The notes beneath the pieces are model-generated. The model had not been told where the DNA came from. It saw only the letters and a program-made list of their open reading frames with translations, and did no database searches. This document shows, in pieces, positions 32,880-43,891 of a DNA stretch of 64,000 bases; positions within the stretch are counted from its first letter, which is position 1, and every line of letters begins with the position of its first letter. The translations under genes were made by a program, and so were the position numbers. Source of the stretch: Prochlorococcus marinus str. MIT 9107 (GTDB lineage Bacteria; Cyanobacteriota; Cyanobacteriia; PCC-6307; Cyanobiaceae); assembly GCF_000759855.1 (NCBI RefSeq), contig NZ_JNAI01000006.1, forward strand, positions 1 to 64,000, in the 5' to 3' direction.

Positions 32880-34022
32880 TCAGTTGTTTTCAATGGATTT
32901 TCTTAAGATTTGATCTTCATCAAGCAAGCGAAGCGTGACAGGTCCTAAAGGATGTTTTGAATTTGGATAAATACTATGGTGGTGGTGTTCATGTTGATGA
33001 GCCTCCACATGTTCATGTTCCAAGTATCCACCTTCTTGTAAATTTGATTTTTCATGATTATGAGTTGGGATTTGATTTTGTATTTCACAAGCGCCATTAC
33101 ATTCAGGATCACATAAATCACAGCTGATACCCAAACCCTCTACATGGTCATGATGACTTTCTTGCACCATTCCAACTTCTTTTTCAAAACCAAATAAATT
33201 TGATCTATATTTACAAGTGGAGCAATTCATGAAATTCTTACCCTCGTTATTAAGAATTTCTTCAATCCTTTCTACAAAAGTGTCGACCACATAAGACTGT
33301 GACGAAAGATATTTTGCATGTATAAATGAAATATTTGGATTATTAATCGCAACTAAATCACTTTGCCTTTTTATTCTTGTGACAAGTACACCTGAGAAAA
33401 GGAAATAAGGGAAAATAATTATATTTTTATAACCAAGTCTCACAGCATTTTTCAAGCCAGGTTCAACAAGAGGGAAAGTTACTCCAGAAAAAACTGTTTC
33501 CCCCCAACCTAAACCAATACCCTCTACAATCATTCTCGTAATTTTTGAAACATTGGAATTCGCATCTGGGTCAGAAGAGCCTCTACCAACAACAACTAAT
33601 AATGATTCTTCAGGTTTGAGAGTTTTATTTTGTTTAAATACATCTTTTACTCTTTCACAAGCTGCACTAATCATTAAATTATTAATACCTAATTCTCTTC
33701 CATAAATTATTTCAATACCTGTTTTACTTGAATAATTCATAAGCAAGCTAGGTATATCATTTTTCACATGGCCAGCAGCGAAAAGCATTGCGGGTATAGC
33801 AATTACTTTTTTTATAGAATGATTTTTTAACTTGTCTAAAGTATCAACAAGTGAGGGTTTAGCAAATTCCAAGAAACCATATTCAACTAAAATGTTTGGA
33901 TATCTTTTTTGAATAAGTTTAGTTAACTCTTGAAATTCAGTAATGGCTAGTTTATTTCTACTCCCGTGTCCACAGATAAGAATCGCGACTTGATTATTTA
34001 ACTTCGAATCTAAATTATCCAA
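32880..34022 (-). CDS. CbiX-family sirohydrochlorin chelatase, His-rich tail
   Basis: CbiX enzymes insert cobalt (or iron, nickel) into sirohydrochlorin on the path to cobalamin or sirohaem. Two tandem CbiX-like domains are seen: ILICGHGSRNKLAITEF with AIPAMLFAAGHVKNDIP, then VVVGRGSSDPDAN with FPYFLFSGVLVTRIKRQ. After residue 265 a C-terminal region has clustered cysteines (CDLCDPECNGACE) and a histidine-rich stretch (EHEHVEAHQHEHHHH), probably for metal storage or delivery. It ends with HPLGPVTLRLLDEDQI. The length is 380 residues. It is divergent from the FAD oxidase with 47 bp between starts. Confidence 0.85.
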   Translation of the reverse strand: MDNLDSKLNNQVAILICGHGSRNKLAITEFQELTKLIQKRYPNILVEYGFLEFAKPSLVDTLDKLKNHSIKKVIAIPAMLFAAGHVKNDIPSLLMNYSSKTGIEIIYGRELGINNLMISAACERVKDVFKQNKTLKPEESLLVVVGRGSSDPDANSNVSKITRMIVEGIGLGWGETVFSGVTFPLVEPGLKNAVRLGYKNIIIFPYFLFSGVLVTRIKRQSDLVAINNPNISFIHAKYLSSQSYVVDTFVERIEEILNNEGKNFMNCSTCKYRSNLFGFEKEVGMVQESHHDHVEGLGISCDLCDPECNGACEIQNQIPTHNHEKSNLQEGGYLEHEHVEAHQHEHHHHSIYPNSKHPLGPVTLRLLDEDQILRKSIENN

Positions 34023-34069
34023 AATTAAGTTATTACTTATAACATAATAGTAAAGAACAATATTATGTA

Positions 34070-35350
34070 GTGAAAAAAAATAATAACTTGCTTAAAATTC
34101 CAAATATTAACTCAAATGACGCAAAGTTAAAGAAATTAATTTATGACGTGGATGATTCCTTATTTAATGGAGATAATTATTCTAAGGAAAAATTCGAGCA
34201 CATTTGCGTATGTAGTGGAGGTACAACCTCTAGCTGTGCAAAAAATGGTTTTACAACTCTTGATCTAAGAAAAAATTACAGCAAAATTCACCTAGATAGA
34301 GAAAGCAATTTAGTAACAATTGGAGGTGGAGTAATAATGGGCGATCTATTAAATCACTTACAAAAATATAATAGAAGTTTTCCAATCGGACTTTCTAAAC
34401 TTCCTGGAGCAGGATATATACTAACTGGTGGAGTAAGCCCACTTAGTAGAGCCTACGGATTAGCCATTGATAATATTGAGTCAATAAAAGGTTTCTTGGG
34501 TAATGGCACATTTATCTCTTTAAAAAAAAATCAACTAAATCCAGAAAAACAATTGATTTGGGAAGCAATTAAAGGCGCAGCACCCTTCTTCTCAATAATT
34601 ACTGAAATAGAACTTAAGACTATCCAATCTAATCCAATTATTGTTATTGAAGGATTTGTAAAAATAAATGAACTTTCAGAAATAATTAAACTATCAGAGA
34701 AATTTCCAGAAAATATTAGTCTTCAATGGATTTATGCCAAAAAAATTTATATTTATGTTTTTGCTGAACTCAAAAATAATTTAGAGAATCAAGGAATAGA
34801 AAAGTACTTAATGCTTCTAGAAAAATTTCCTGGTCTAGAAAAAAAAATTTATGAGAATTTTAACAAAATAAATTTCTTCCCAAAACAATTGAATTTATAT
34901 GAGTTGAATGCAAATAACCATTCTGAGGTAATTAGTCTTCTTGGAGAAGATTTAAAAAATGATATCCCAAATTTTATAAAATGTTTGGATGAAATAATGG
35001 AGAATAAACCTAATAATTCCTGCTATGTTGCCTCTCAACAACTAGGTTGCAAAACTAAAAAGTTGAATCATGGCTCAAGCTTTTTTGTTCATAGAAAAAG
35101 TACTTGGAAACCATGGATTTATGCATCATGGAAAAAAAATGATCTTCAAGAAAAAGAAGTCGCTTTGGACTGGATTTATAAATCGTGGCGTAGCCTAAAA
35201 AGTTTTTTTCCAAATATTCACTTAGCCCAATTACATAATCATTTGAATTCTCATAAGGAAGAACTTACATTAGCTTTTGGAAATAGAATTAATGAATTAA
35301 AAACTTTAAAGAATATTTTTGACCCACAAGGTATTTTGCCTCCTTTATGA
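34070..35350 (+). CDS. FAD-binding (BBE/PCMH-type) oxidase-like protein
   Basis: The start is GTG 34070. The N-terminal PCMH-type FAD domain shows CVCSGGTTSSCAKNGFTTLDL, VTIGGGVIMGDLLNHL and GLSKLPGAGYILTGGVSPLSR, and the C-terminus has the BBE-like HLAQLHNHLN and FDPQGILPPL. The enzymes oxidise sugars, alkaloids or other alcohols; the substrate here is unknown. The length, 426 residues, is usual. It lies 30 bp before the SulP gene. Confidence 0.75.
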   Translation: MKKNNNLLKIPNINSNDAKLKKLIYDVDDSLFNGDNYSKEKFEHICVCSGGTTSSCAKNGFTTLDLRKNYSKIHLDRESNLVTIGGGVIMGDLLNHLQKYNRSFPIGLSKLPGAGYILTGGVSPLSRAYGLAIDNIESIKGFLGNGTFISLKKNQLNPEKQLIWEAIKGAAPFFSIITEIELKTIQSNPIIVIEGFVKINELSEIIKLSEKFPENISLQWIYAKKIYIYVFAELKNNLENQGIEKYLMLLEKFPGLEKKIYENFNKINFFPKQLNLYELNANNHSEVISLLGEDLKNDIPNFIKCLDEIMENKPNNSCYVASQQLGCKTKKLNHGSSFFVHRKSTWKPWIYASWKKNDLQEKEVALDWIYKSWRSLKSFFPNIHLAQLHNHLNSHKEELTLAFGNRINELKTLKNIFDPQGILPPL

Positions 35351-35380
35351 GGTAACTTCTTAATTATAAAGAAACTTACA

Positions 35381-36946
35381 ATGTCAAATTTCTCAAGATA
35401 TTTATCTAAAAATTGGTTAGATGACCCAAAGTCAAATATTCTCTCTGGCTTAGTAGTTGCTTTTGCCATGATCCCAGAAGCAATTGCTTTTTCAGGTATA
35501 GCAGGTGTAGATCCTAAAGTTGGCCTTTTTGGTGCATTTTGCTTATCTATATCAATTGCGATTGTTGGAGGAAGAAGGGGGATGATCACTTCAGCCACAG
35601 GTTCAACTGCTCTTTTGATGACTGGACTTGTTGCTTATGGAGAATCACAAGCTCCTGGATTAGGAGTCCCATATCTTATTGCAGCTGGAATATTAACTGG
35701 AATTTTCCAAATTCTTTGGGGATATTTAAGACTTGCCTACCAAATGCGATTCGTCCCAACAGGAGTATTAAGTGGATTTGTAAACGCACTGGCACTTTTA
35801 ATATTTCAGGCACAACTACCTCAGTTAGGAATAGGTATTAAAGAATCAAAAGGATTAGTTGACCAAACTTTAAGTCAATATCCAGTTAACTCTCAGATTC
35901 CAGTAGTTTGGATCCTTGTAATCCTAGGATTAGTAATTATCTATGGGCTTCCAAAACTCACAAAAGTAGTCCCATCTCAACTTATCGCAATAGTAGTAAT
36001 TACTCTTATAAGCATATTCTTTAATCTAGATGTCCCAACAGTTAGCGATTTAGGTAAATTACCTGATGGATTGCCAAGTATTTCTCTACCTTTTGGATCA
36101 ATAGAAAATGGGAAAGTGCCTTTTAGTCTTGAAACATTAGGGATAATTTTACCGACATCACTTGCAATATCTCTTGTGGGTTTAATGGAAACCTTTTTAA
36201 CTCAAGACATTTTAGACGATGTAACTGATACAAGTTCTAATAAAAACAAAGAAGCAAGAGGACAGGGAATCTCAAATATTGTGGCATCTCTATTTGGTGG
36301 GATGGCAGGATGTGCCTTAGTTGGGCAATCTGTAATGAATACTGAAAATGGCGGCAAATCTAGATTATCAACCCTCTCCTCAGGTATATCTCTCCTAATT
36401 ATGATCATCCTCTTGAAGTCTTGGATTGGAGCAATACCAATGGCGGCTTTAGTAGCAATCATGATAACGATCGCAATAAGTACGGCAGATATAAATGGAT
36501 TAAAAAATATTAGAAAGATACCTAAAAGCGATACTTCAGTCATGCTTATGACTTTTGCAGTTACTATGCTTACAAAACCTCATAATCTTGCACTTGGAGT
36601 TATTGCAGGAGTTGCATTAGCTGCAATTCTTTTCAGCAGAAAAGTCGCAAAAGTTATAACTGTATCAAGAGCAAAAGAAAATAATTTGACTACATACAAA
36701 GTAAAGGGACAATTATTTTTTGTAAGTAAAATTTATTTTTTACAAGGATTTGATGTTCATGAACATCCAGAAAATATTGAAATTGATATGTCTTTAGCTC
36801 ATATTTGGGATCAAAGTGGTGTTGTTGCTCTTGAGCAAATTATTAGAAAATTCCAGAATGGCGGTTCTAAAGTGGAAATTGTAGGATTAAATAAAGAAAG
36901 TCTTAACTTATTTGAAAGACTAGGTGGGATAGAAAGCGCTCATTAA
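35381..36946 (+). CDS. SulP-family anion permease with STAS domain (521 aa)
   Basis: About 11-12 membrane segments lie in residues 20-410, beginning with the SulP signature region NILSGLVVAFAMIPEAIAFS near residue 20. A C-terminal cytoplasmic STAS domain follows (about 415-515, with HIWDQSGVVALEQII). The family moves sulphate, bicarbonate or other anions; BicA is a member, so a role in inorganic carbon uptake is possible but not shown. It converges with metA across 6 bp. Sulphate supply would fit the neighbouring methionine genes. Confidence 0.85.
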   Translation: MSNFSRYLSKNWLDDPKSNILSGLVVAFAMIPEAIAFSGIAGVDPKVGLFGAFCLSISIAIVGGRRGMITSATGSTALLMTGLVAYGESQAPGLGVPYLIAAGILTGIFQILWGYLRLAYQMRFVPTGVLSGFVNALALLIFQAQLPQLGIGIKESKGLVDQTLSQYPVNSQIPVVWILVILGLVIIYGLPKLTKVVPSQLIAIVVITLISIFFNLDVPTVSDLGKLPDGLPSISLPFGSIENGKVPFSLETLGIILPTSLAISLVGLMETFLTQDILDDVTDTSSNKNKEARGQGISNIVASLFGGMAGCALVGQSVMNTENGGKSRLSTLSSGISLLIMIILLKSWIGAIPMAALVAIMITIAISTADINGLKNIRKIPKSDTSVMLMTFAVTMLTKPHNLALGVIAGVALAAILFSRKVAKVITVSRAKENNLTTYKVKGQLFFVSKIYFLQGFDVHEHPENIEIDMSLAHIWDQSGVVALEQIIRKFQNGGSKVEIVGLNKESLNLFERLGGIESAH

Positions 36947-36952
36947 AACAAG

Positions 36953-37843
36953 TTAATTAAGACTAACTTGTTGATAACAAAACCAAAGCCATTGCTGAAA
37001 AAGCAAATTCCTATGAGATCTCCAAGCGGTTTTTGAACTATTTAGATCAAAATTTTCAGGAGGAGGAACATCTCCCTTTTCTTTGTCTCTTTCGATTTCA
37101 CTAATAATTCTATGGACCGTATATTCAGGATGACCTAGATGCATAAATTGTTTTTGATCTTTAGATTCAAATATTGTATATCCGACGTTTTCTCCATAAG
37201 CCAACAAATTCAATTTCCCTTCTTTTTGGGCCTTCTCCATCTCCGAATCTGGTAATCCTGCAAATCTACTTTGAGGACAAATAAATTCATCATCTTGTGT
37301 ACCCATCAAAGGATGTCCAGGAACAAGACTTTTTAAAGGGAATACCCCAAATAATTTCCTATCAAAAACTTTCTTATCAACCCCTGCCAAATAAGCCAGC
37401 GCAAAGCCAGCCCAACACAACCCGAGAGTACTCGCACAAGAATTTCTGGCTTCTTTTACAATTTTCACAAATTCATCCCAATATTTAACATCCTCAAAGG
37501 CTAGGTGCTCAATAGGTGCTCCAGTAATAATGATTCCATCTAACGGTTCTGGATTATTTGCTTCTTCCCAGGTTATGTAAAGATTATTTAGATGATTAAG
37601 ATCCCATGTTTTATAAGAGTGAGTTTTAAGCTTTATCCAAACTGGCTCAATTTGAAGAGGAGATAAACCAAGTGGATGGAGTAAGTTAAATTCATACTGT
37701 TTGCCAAGAGGCATGATATTCAAAATACCAATCCGAAGAGGACGTATATCCTGTCTTTTTGCCAATTCTGGTTCGATCCAAGATATATGATTTTTCTCAA
37801 CATCACTAATCTTGTGATAGTTACCAGGAATTATTAAAGCCAA
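36953..37843 (-). CDS. metA: Homoserine O-acyltransferase MetA
   Basis: MetA transfers an acyl group (acetyl or succinyl) to homoserine, the first step to methionine. The class I glutamine-amidotransferase-like fold is seen: LRIGILNIMPLGKQ near residue 36, the nucleophile in TLGLCWAGFALAY near 143, and the catalytic His/Glu region MHLGHPEYTVHR near 236. The length, 296 residues, is normal. It follows metY by 13 bp in the same operon. The pairing with an O-acetylhomoserine sulfhydrylase suggests an acetyl donor. Confidence 0.92.
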   Translation of the reverse strand: MALIIPGNYHKISDVEKNHISWIEPELAKRQDIRPLRIGILNIMPLGKQYEFNLLHPLGLSPLQIEPVWIKLKTHSYKTWDLNHLNNLYITWEEANNPEPLDGIIITGAPIEHLAFEDVKYWDEFVKIVKEARNSCASTLGLCWAGFALAYLAGVDKKVFDRKLFGVFPLKSLVPGHPLMGTQDDEFICPQSRFAGLPDSEMEKAQKEGKLNLLAYGENVGYTIFESKDQKQFMHLGHPEYTVHRIISEIERDKEKGDVPPPENFDLNSSKTAWRSHRNLLFQQWLWFCYQQVSLN

Positions 37844-37856
37844 TAAATCTCCTTTC

Positions 37857-39200
<1,344 letters not shown>

Positions 39201-39256
39201 CTATTATCTATTTAACTTAAAAAAGTCCAAAAAAAAAACAAAAAAAAGATAAATAT

Positions 39257-39916
39257 TTATAAATCCTTTTTTAATGAAGGGTAATTATCATTCATATATA
39301 AACTCAAATCCTCTTTTATAGCAGATCTGAGTTTATCAATATTTGTAGAATCAATTATTGGAAAAGTTTTATTAGCCTCAGGATCTTTTTCAGTAATTGA
39401 TTTCCAATTCTTTCGAACATCTTTTTCAGAGTTTTTTAGAACCTCATCAAAATTGAAACTCTTATCGTTGTTTTTAGCGTCAAATTCGATAAAAGCTTTA
39501 TTTATAAGTTCTTTTCTATTTGCGAATAGATTCTTGGCTTTTAAAGTATCTGGAAGACCCATAACTGGTTGTAATTCCTTAAGAAGTTTCATTTCCTCTT
39601 CAATTAATAGTGTCCAAACACCATGTTTATTTTTTGGAAGATTAGAATTACTAAAAATATTAATTTCACCGAGGTAAAAATTTAACCATAAATAATATGA
39701 TTTTTCTTCGATAGTTTTTTTAACGGATATCTTTTTATTTTGGATCTTTGGTAACAACTTTTCTGCTTTCTTCAAAAACTGTCTATCTTCTCTTTCTAAA
39801 TTTATTAATCCCCATCTTTGACTGTAGTCCCATAAATCTTCGTATCTTGTTAAGTCTTCTTGATTCCAACCAAGAGCTTTCAGTTCATGAGAACGATGTG
39901 ATAATTCCTTTTTCAA
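39257..39916 (-). CDS. Hypothetical protein (219 aa)
   Basis: This is a soluble, mainly helical and very charged product starting MKKELSHRSHELKALGWN, without a signal peptide or membrane span. There is a conserved-looking segment LWDYSQRWGLINLEREDRQ near residue 28. No family is recognised. It precedes metY on the same strand with a 71-bp gap, and the 502-residue protein gene lies upstream. Confidence 0.6.
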   Translation of the reverse strand: MKKELSHRSHELKALGWNQEDLTRYEDLWDYSQRWGLINLEREDRQFLKKAEKLLPKIQNKKISVKKTIEEKSYYLWLNFYLGEINIFSNSNLPKNKHGVWTLLIEEEMKLLKELQPVMGLPDTLKAKNLFANRKELINKAFIEFDAKNNDKSFNFDEVLKNSEKDVRKNWKSITEKDPEANKTFPIIDSTNIDKLRSAIKEDLSLYMNDNYPSLKKDL

Positions 39917-40009
39917 AAAAAACCTTTTAAAACCATAATAATTCTAACCCCGTAATCAAGATTAGTAAATAAATGAAGCACTTAGCTTTTTAGCAAATCA
40001 AACAAAAAA

Positions 40010-41518
40010 TCAATTATTAAAATAATTATTAATAATTTTCAATACATTGATATAACTTGGATTTTTTTTTGAAATTTTATTATTATATTCTTTTTTTTTA
40101 AGATCGTTTTCCTCTTTGTCAGTAAACAATTTCTTGTAAAGATTTTTGATATCATTAAAAATATAATCTCCTTTTAATTTTTCATTTAGTTCTAAAGCTA
40201 ATTCAGATTTAACAGATTCTTGGCAAAAATTAGTGATTTCTTCTGAACTAATTAAAACTTTATAAATTTCTTTTTTTTCTTCTGAATTAGCATTAAAGCA
40301 TAAATAAATCAGATTAATCATTGAACAATTATTATTTTTAATTTTGAATTCTTTATAAATATCTGGCCAAAATTTTAAGGATTTTAGACCTTCTAAATCT
40401 CCTTGACTGAGAGAGTATTTATTACACCAATTTACAAATTCTGAGACATCTTTTGGACACCTGCTGAGTTGCAAAAGCATATCTGATAAAACTTGTCCTG
40501 CTTGAAAATTTCGTGTTGGTTTTCCTTCAGTTGGTAGAGTCATGCTACCTAAAACATCAGCCTTTACAGCATTTAATTGAGAAAAAGTATAATCTCCTTT
40601 TTCATGGAATTTATCATTAATTATTTCCTTTGCACTAATTATTTCTTCACCATAACCAAGTTCTTTTAATGAAAGATATTTATTCTCGAATTTATTTTCT
40701 TTTCTAACTTGTAATGATACTGATGCGGCCTGATCTAAACATTGAGTTAACAAAATCGTATTAATGGTAGGTAGCATTCCTGGCTTATCGGAATGAAAGT
40801 TATTTACAAAACCTGCAAATATGGATGAAATATTTTTTATTGATTTTATATATTGACATTCAATATTATGAACTCCAGGGGAAACTTGAATTTTCGGTGA
40901 CAATTGATTCAAAATTCGAGCTCCTATTAGAGCAGTAAAAGCATCAGGATGGCAGAAATTTGCAGTAAAACTATCATTAGGATTTCGTAAAGCTCCATGA
41001 CGATGAAATCCTGTAAAAAAAGCTAAATTTGGATATTTATTACAGATAATAAAAGGTTTTTTATTTTTATTATCAATGCAAAAAGAACCTACTAGACAGC
41101 CAAGAACCACATTTTCTCTTTTTAAATTTTTTCTGAGTTCTAAAGCATGTTTAACATCATCTTGTATATGATTACTGTTTGAAGCAAGAATAACTATCTC
41201 ACATTCTAGAAGAAGATCTTTTAGATCAAAAGACTTTTTCGTTCCCTCTGAAGAATAATGTCCCATTCTCTTAATCTTTTCAATAATCTCATTATCCATA
41301 TCAGAAAGAACATCATTTGAGAAAGCACCTAACAAATCTCTATCTTCCCTAGGAGCTAAGAGAATATTATTTGATTTTCCATGCATAGCGCAGTTGTATG
41401 CTAACGATGCAGGATATAAACCAACACTGTAGAATCCAACTTTGCTGTTCTCTATGTCTTCACTCAATGAATAAAAATATTTTTCATCATTTATGTTTTC
41501 TATAAAATTATTCTTCAT
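40010..41518 (-). CDS. Hypothetical protein, possibly NAD(P)-binding (502 aa)
   Basis: The N-terminal 250 residues look like a dehydrogenase fold: VGFYSVGLYPASLAYNCAMHG near residue 27 resembles a degenerate dinucleotide-binding start, and ECEIVILASNSNHIQDD near 110 resembles the loop after strand four. A later segment, SPGVHNIECQYIKS, also looks conserved. The C-terminal part is helical. I cannot name the family or substrate. It is divergent from the StpA-like phosphatase gene with a 164-bp shared upstream region, so joint regulation is plausible. Confidence 0.55.
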   Translation of the reverse strand: MKNNFIENINDEKYFYSLSEDIENSKVGFYSVGLYPASLAYNCAMHGKSNNILLAPREDRDLLGAFSNDVLSDMDNEIIEKIKRMGHYSSEGTKKSFDLKDLLLECEIVILASNSNHIQDDVKHALELRKNLKRENVVLGCLVGSFCIDNKNKKPFIICNKYPNLAFFTGFHRHGALRNPNDSFTANFCHPDAFTALIGARILNQLSPKIQVSPGVHNIECQYIKSIKNISSIFAGFVNNFHSDKPGMLPTINTILLTQCLDQAASVSLQVRKENKFENKYLSLKELGYGEEIISAKEIINDKFHEKGDYTFSQLNAVKADVLGSMTLPTEGKPTRNFQAGQVLSDMLLQLSRCPKDVSEFVNWCNKYSLSQGDLEGLKSLKFWPDIYKEFKIKNNNCSMINLIYLCFNANSEEKKEIYKVLISSEEITNFCQESVKSELALELNEKLKGDYIFNDIKNLYKKLFTDKEENDLKKKEYNNKISKKNPSYINVLKIINNYFNN

Positions 41519-41682
41519 TTTTGGAAATTCTTGATAATTTTTTTAATTTCTTACCCATACCAGCATTTTTCTACATTAAAGCAATTTTTGATCATAGCAA
41601 ATTTTTTATTGTAAATCTTGAATTTTTTAATTTATAATTTTTAGGACAAGTATTAATTTCCAGAAGGGGAATAATTATAAAT

Positions 41683-42900
41683 ATGGAAAATTTAAGAAAT
41701 AATTTGAACATCCAAAAACAATTAATTTCTTCAAAAAATATCTTATTTATTCAAGACATTGATGGGGTTTGCATACCCTTAGTTAAAGATCCAATGACTA
41801 GAGAGTTGGAATCAAAATATATATATGCAGTAAAAGAGTTAGCAGAAGAATTCTTTGTATTAACTTGCGGTGAACATGAAGGGCCGAGAGGGGTTAATAG
41901 AATAATAGAAAGAAGCTTGAGAAGTACTAATGTGCCTAAAAATGAAGAATTATATTTAAGAGGCTTGGCAGCCTGTGGAGTAGAGTATCAAGATAGCAAA
42001 GGTGAAATAAGTTTTGAAGGTGTATCAGAAAAAGAACTGAATTTTTTATCTAAAGTTCCTAGTTTAATAAGGCCAAAGTTTAATTTAATAGTTAAGAATA
42101 TTTTCCCAAAACTTAGCCAAGAAGATATCAATTTTCATGCCGCGAAATCGATATGTGAAACACGCTTCTCCCCAACCATTAATTTTAATAGTCTTTTTGA
42201 TTTAGTAAGTAAAGATTCGGATAAAAGGAAGCTTATTCAAATTAATTTTGAAAAAATGATGGATGATATCATATTCCAAGCCGAATCAGAAGGGCTTAAA
42301 AATTCATTTTTTCTTCATATTTCCCCAAATTTAGGAAATAAGAATAGTAAAGAAATAATCAAACTGTCTACTAAAAATGATATTGGATCAACAGATATAC
42401 AATTACTTATTTCAGGCGCAGTTAAAGATTCTGGTGTTTTATTTCTTTTAAATAAATTTATTGAGATTAAGACTGGCAAATCTCCTTTTGGGCGTAATTT
42501 TAATTTTAGAAATTCGCCTAAATCTGTTAGAGAGAAAATTGATTTATGCAAAAAAACTATTCACAAATGCGATATGCCATTGATTGTAGGAGTGGGGGAT
42601 ACAGTAACATCAAAAAAAAATAATGCTGATAAAATTTATTTAAGAGGTGGGAGTGACAGGTCTTTTCTAGAATTTATACAAATACTCGGTAATGAATTTG
42701 GTACTAATAATAAGATAATTTTCGTAGATAGTAGCTCTGGTGAAGTTGAAAGACCATCTACAAAAAAAACTGGTTTAATAGGGATCAGTGATGTTGATGA
42801 CAAATTAAAGTTTGATATGGTTTTTAAAAATGGGCCCAAAGAATATATAAGTTGGTTTATTGAACTTGCTAAAAAGAGATCAAACTTTAAAAAAAAATAG
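41683..42900 (+). CDS. stpA: Glucosylglycerol 3-phosphate phosphatase-like (StpA)
   Basis: The N-terminal HAD-type phosphatase motif FIQDIDGVCIPLVKDP near residue 23, then FFVLTCGEHEGPRGVNRI, match the cyanobacterial salt-tolerance phosphatase that removes phosphate from glucosylglycerol phosphate. The HAD end motif is VGVGDTVTSKKNN near 302. The length, 405 residues, fits. A strong ribosome site, AGAAGGGG, lies 14 bp before the ATG. I see no ggpS partner in this window, so the substrate may differ from that in Synechocystis. Confidence 0.8.
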   Translation: MENLRNNLNIQKQLISSKNILFIQDIDGVCIPLVKDPMTRELESKYIYAVKELAEEFFVLTCGEHEGPRGVNRIIERSLRSTNVPKNEELYLRGLAACGVEYQDSKGEISFEGVSEKELNFLSKVPSLIRPKFNLIVKNIFPKLSQEDINFHAAKSICETRFSPTINFNSLFDLVSKDSDKRKLIQINFEKMMDDIIFQAESEGLKNSFFLHISPNLGNKNSKEIIKLSTKNDIGSTDIQLLISGAVKDSGVLFLLNKFIEIKTGKSPFGRNFNFRNSPKSVREKIDLCKKTIHKCDMPLIVGVGDTVTSKKNNADKIYLRGGSDRSFLEFIQILGNEFGTNNKIIFVDSSSGEVERPSTKKTGLIGISDVDDKLKFDMVFKNGPKEYISWFIELAKKRSNFKKK

Positions 42901-42943
42901 TTGACTTTTTAAGTTTCGAATGACAATTTATAAATAATAGTTT

Positions 42944-43876
42944 ATGAAAGAAAATTTCCCGTCAATAAATAAAGAACCTATAGAAACATTGCAAATCAAC
43001 ATAGGTTATAGATGCAATCAAGCTTGTAAGCATTGTCATGTAAATTCAAGTCCCCTACGGACGGAAAAGATGTCCAATGAAATAATTTCTCTAATTCCAA
43101 AAATAATTGATAAATACAAAATCAAGACTTTAGATATTACAGGAGGTGCACCAGAACTTCATCCAGAGTTTAAAAACCTAATTACTATATTAAGCACCAA
43201 ACAAATTGATATTATTGATAGATGCAATTTGACAATTTTCTTTGAAAAGGGATATGAAGATCTTCCTCAATTTCTTGCGAATAATAAAGTAATAGTAACA
43301 GCTTCGCTTCCATGTTATGAAAAAAATAATGTTGAGTTTCAAAGAGGATATGGAGTCTTTGAAAAAAGTATTAATGCAATAAAAATTCTTAATGATTTAG
43401 GCTACGGCAAGAAAGAAAGTGGTTTACAATTGAATCTTGTTTATAATCCCGTAAACCCAATTCTTCCTCCATCGCAGGAAAAATTAGAAAAGGATTATAA
43501 AAAAATACTATTTGACAAATATAATATTGTTTTTAACAGTCTTTACACAATAACTAATATGCCAATAAATAGATATGAAGAATCTCTAAAAAGACAAGGG
43601 AAGCTTAACAAATACTATAAATTACTAAAAGACAATTTTAATGAAAATAATTTAAAAAATCTAATGTGTAAGAATACTATTAGTGTTAATTGGCTAGGTG
43701 AAATTTATGATTGTGACTTTAATCAACAAATAAATTTCCGATCAAATAAAGGGCCAAGAACAGTTTTTGATCTAATTGATGAATCTTTTACTTTTGACTA
43801 TGGGGTAGCTGTAAAAAAACATTGTTTTGCTTGCTCTGCAGGTGCAGGATCAAGCTGCGGAGGAACTTTAACTTGA
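42944..43876 (+). CDS. arsS: Radical SAM protein, ArsS-like (arsenosugar biosynthesis)
   Basis: The iron-sulphur motif CNQACKHC (CxxxCxxC) is near residue 28, followed by the SAM-domain GGAPELHPEF. The C-terminal DUF3641-type part has VNWLGEIYDCDFNQQ and a cysteine cluster, CFACSAGAGSSCGG. This combination is that of ArsS, which acts on a methylated arsenical to make arsenosugars. The length, 310 residues, is normal. It lies 43 bp after the phosphatase and converges with fur. The link to arsenic is by family. Confidence 0.8.
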   Translation: MKENFPSINKEPIETLQINIGYRCNQACKHCHVNSSPLRTEKMSNEIISLIPKIIDKYKIKTLDITGGAPELHPEFKNLITILSTKQIDIIDRCNLTIFFEKGYEDLPQFLANNKVIVTASLPCYEKNNVEFQRGYGVFEKSINAIKILNDLGYGKKESGLQLNLVYNPVNPILPPSQEKLEKDYKKILFDKYNIVFNSLYTITNMPINRYEESLKRQGKLNKYYKLLKDNFNENNLKNLMCKNTISVNWLGEIYDCDFNQQINFRSNKGPRTVFDLIDESFTFDYGVAVKKHCFACSAGAGSSCGGTLT

Positions 43877-43891
43877 AAAATAAAAAACTTA

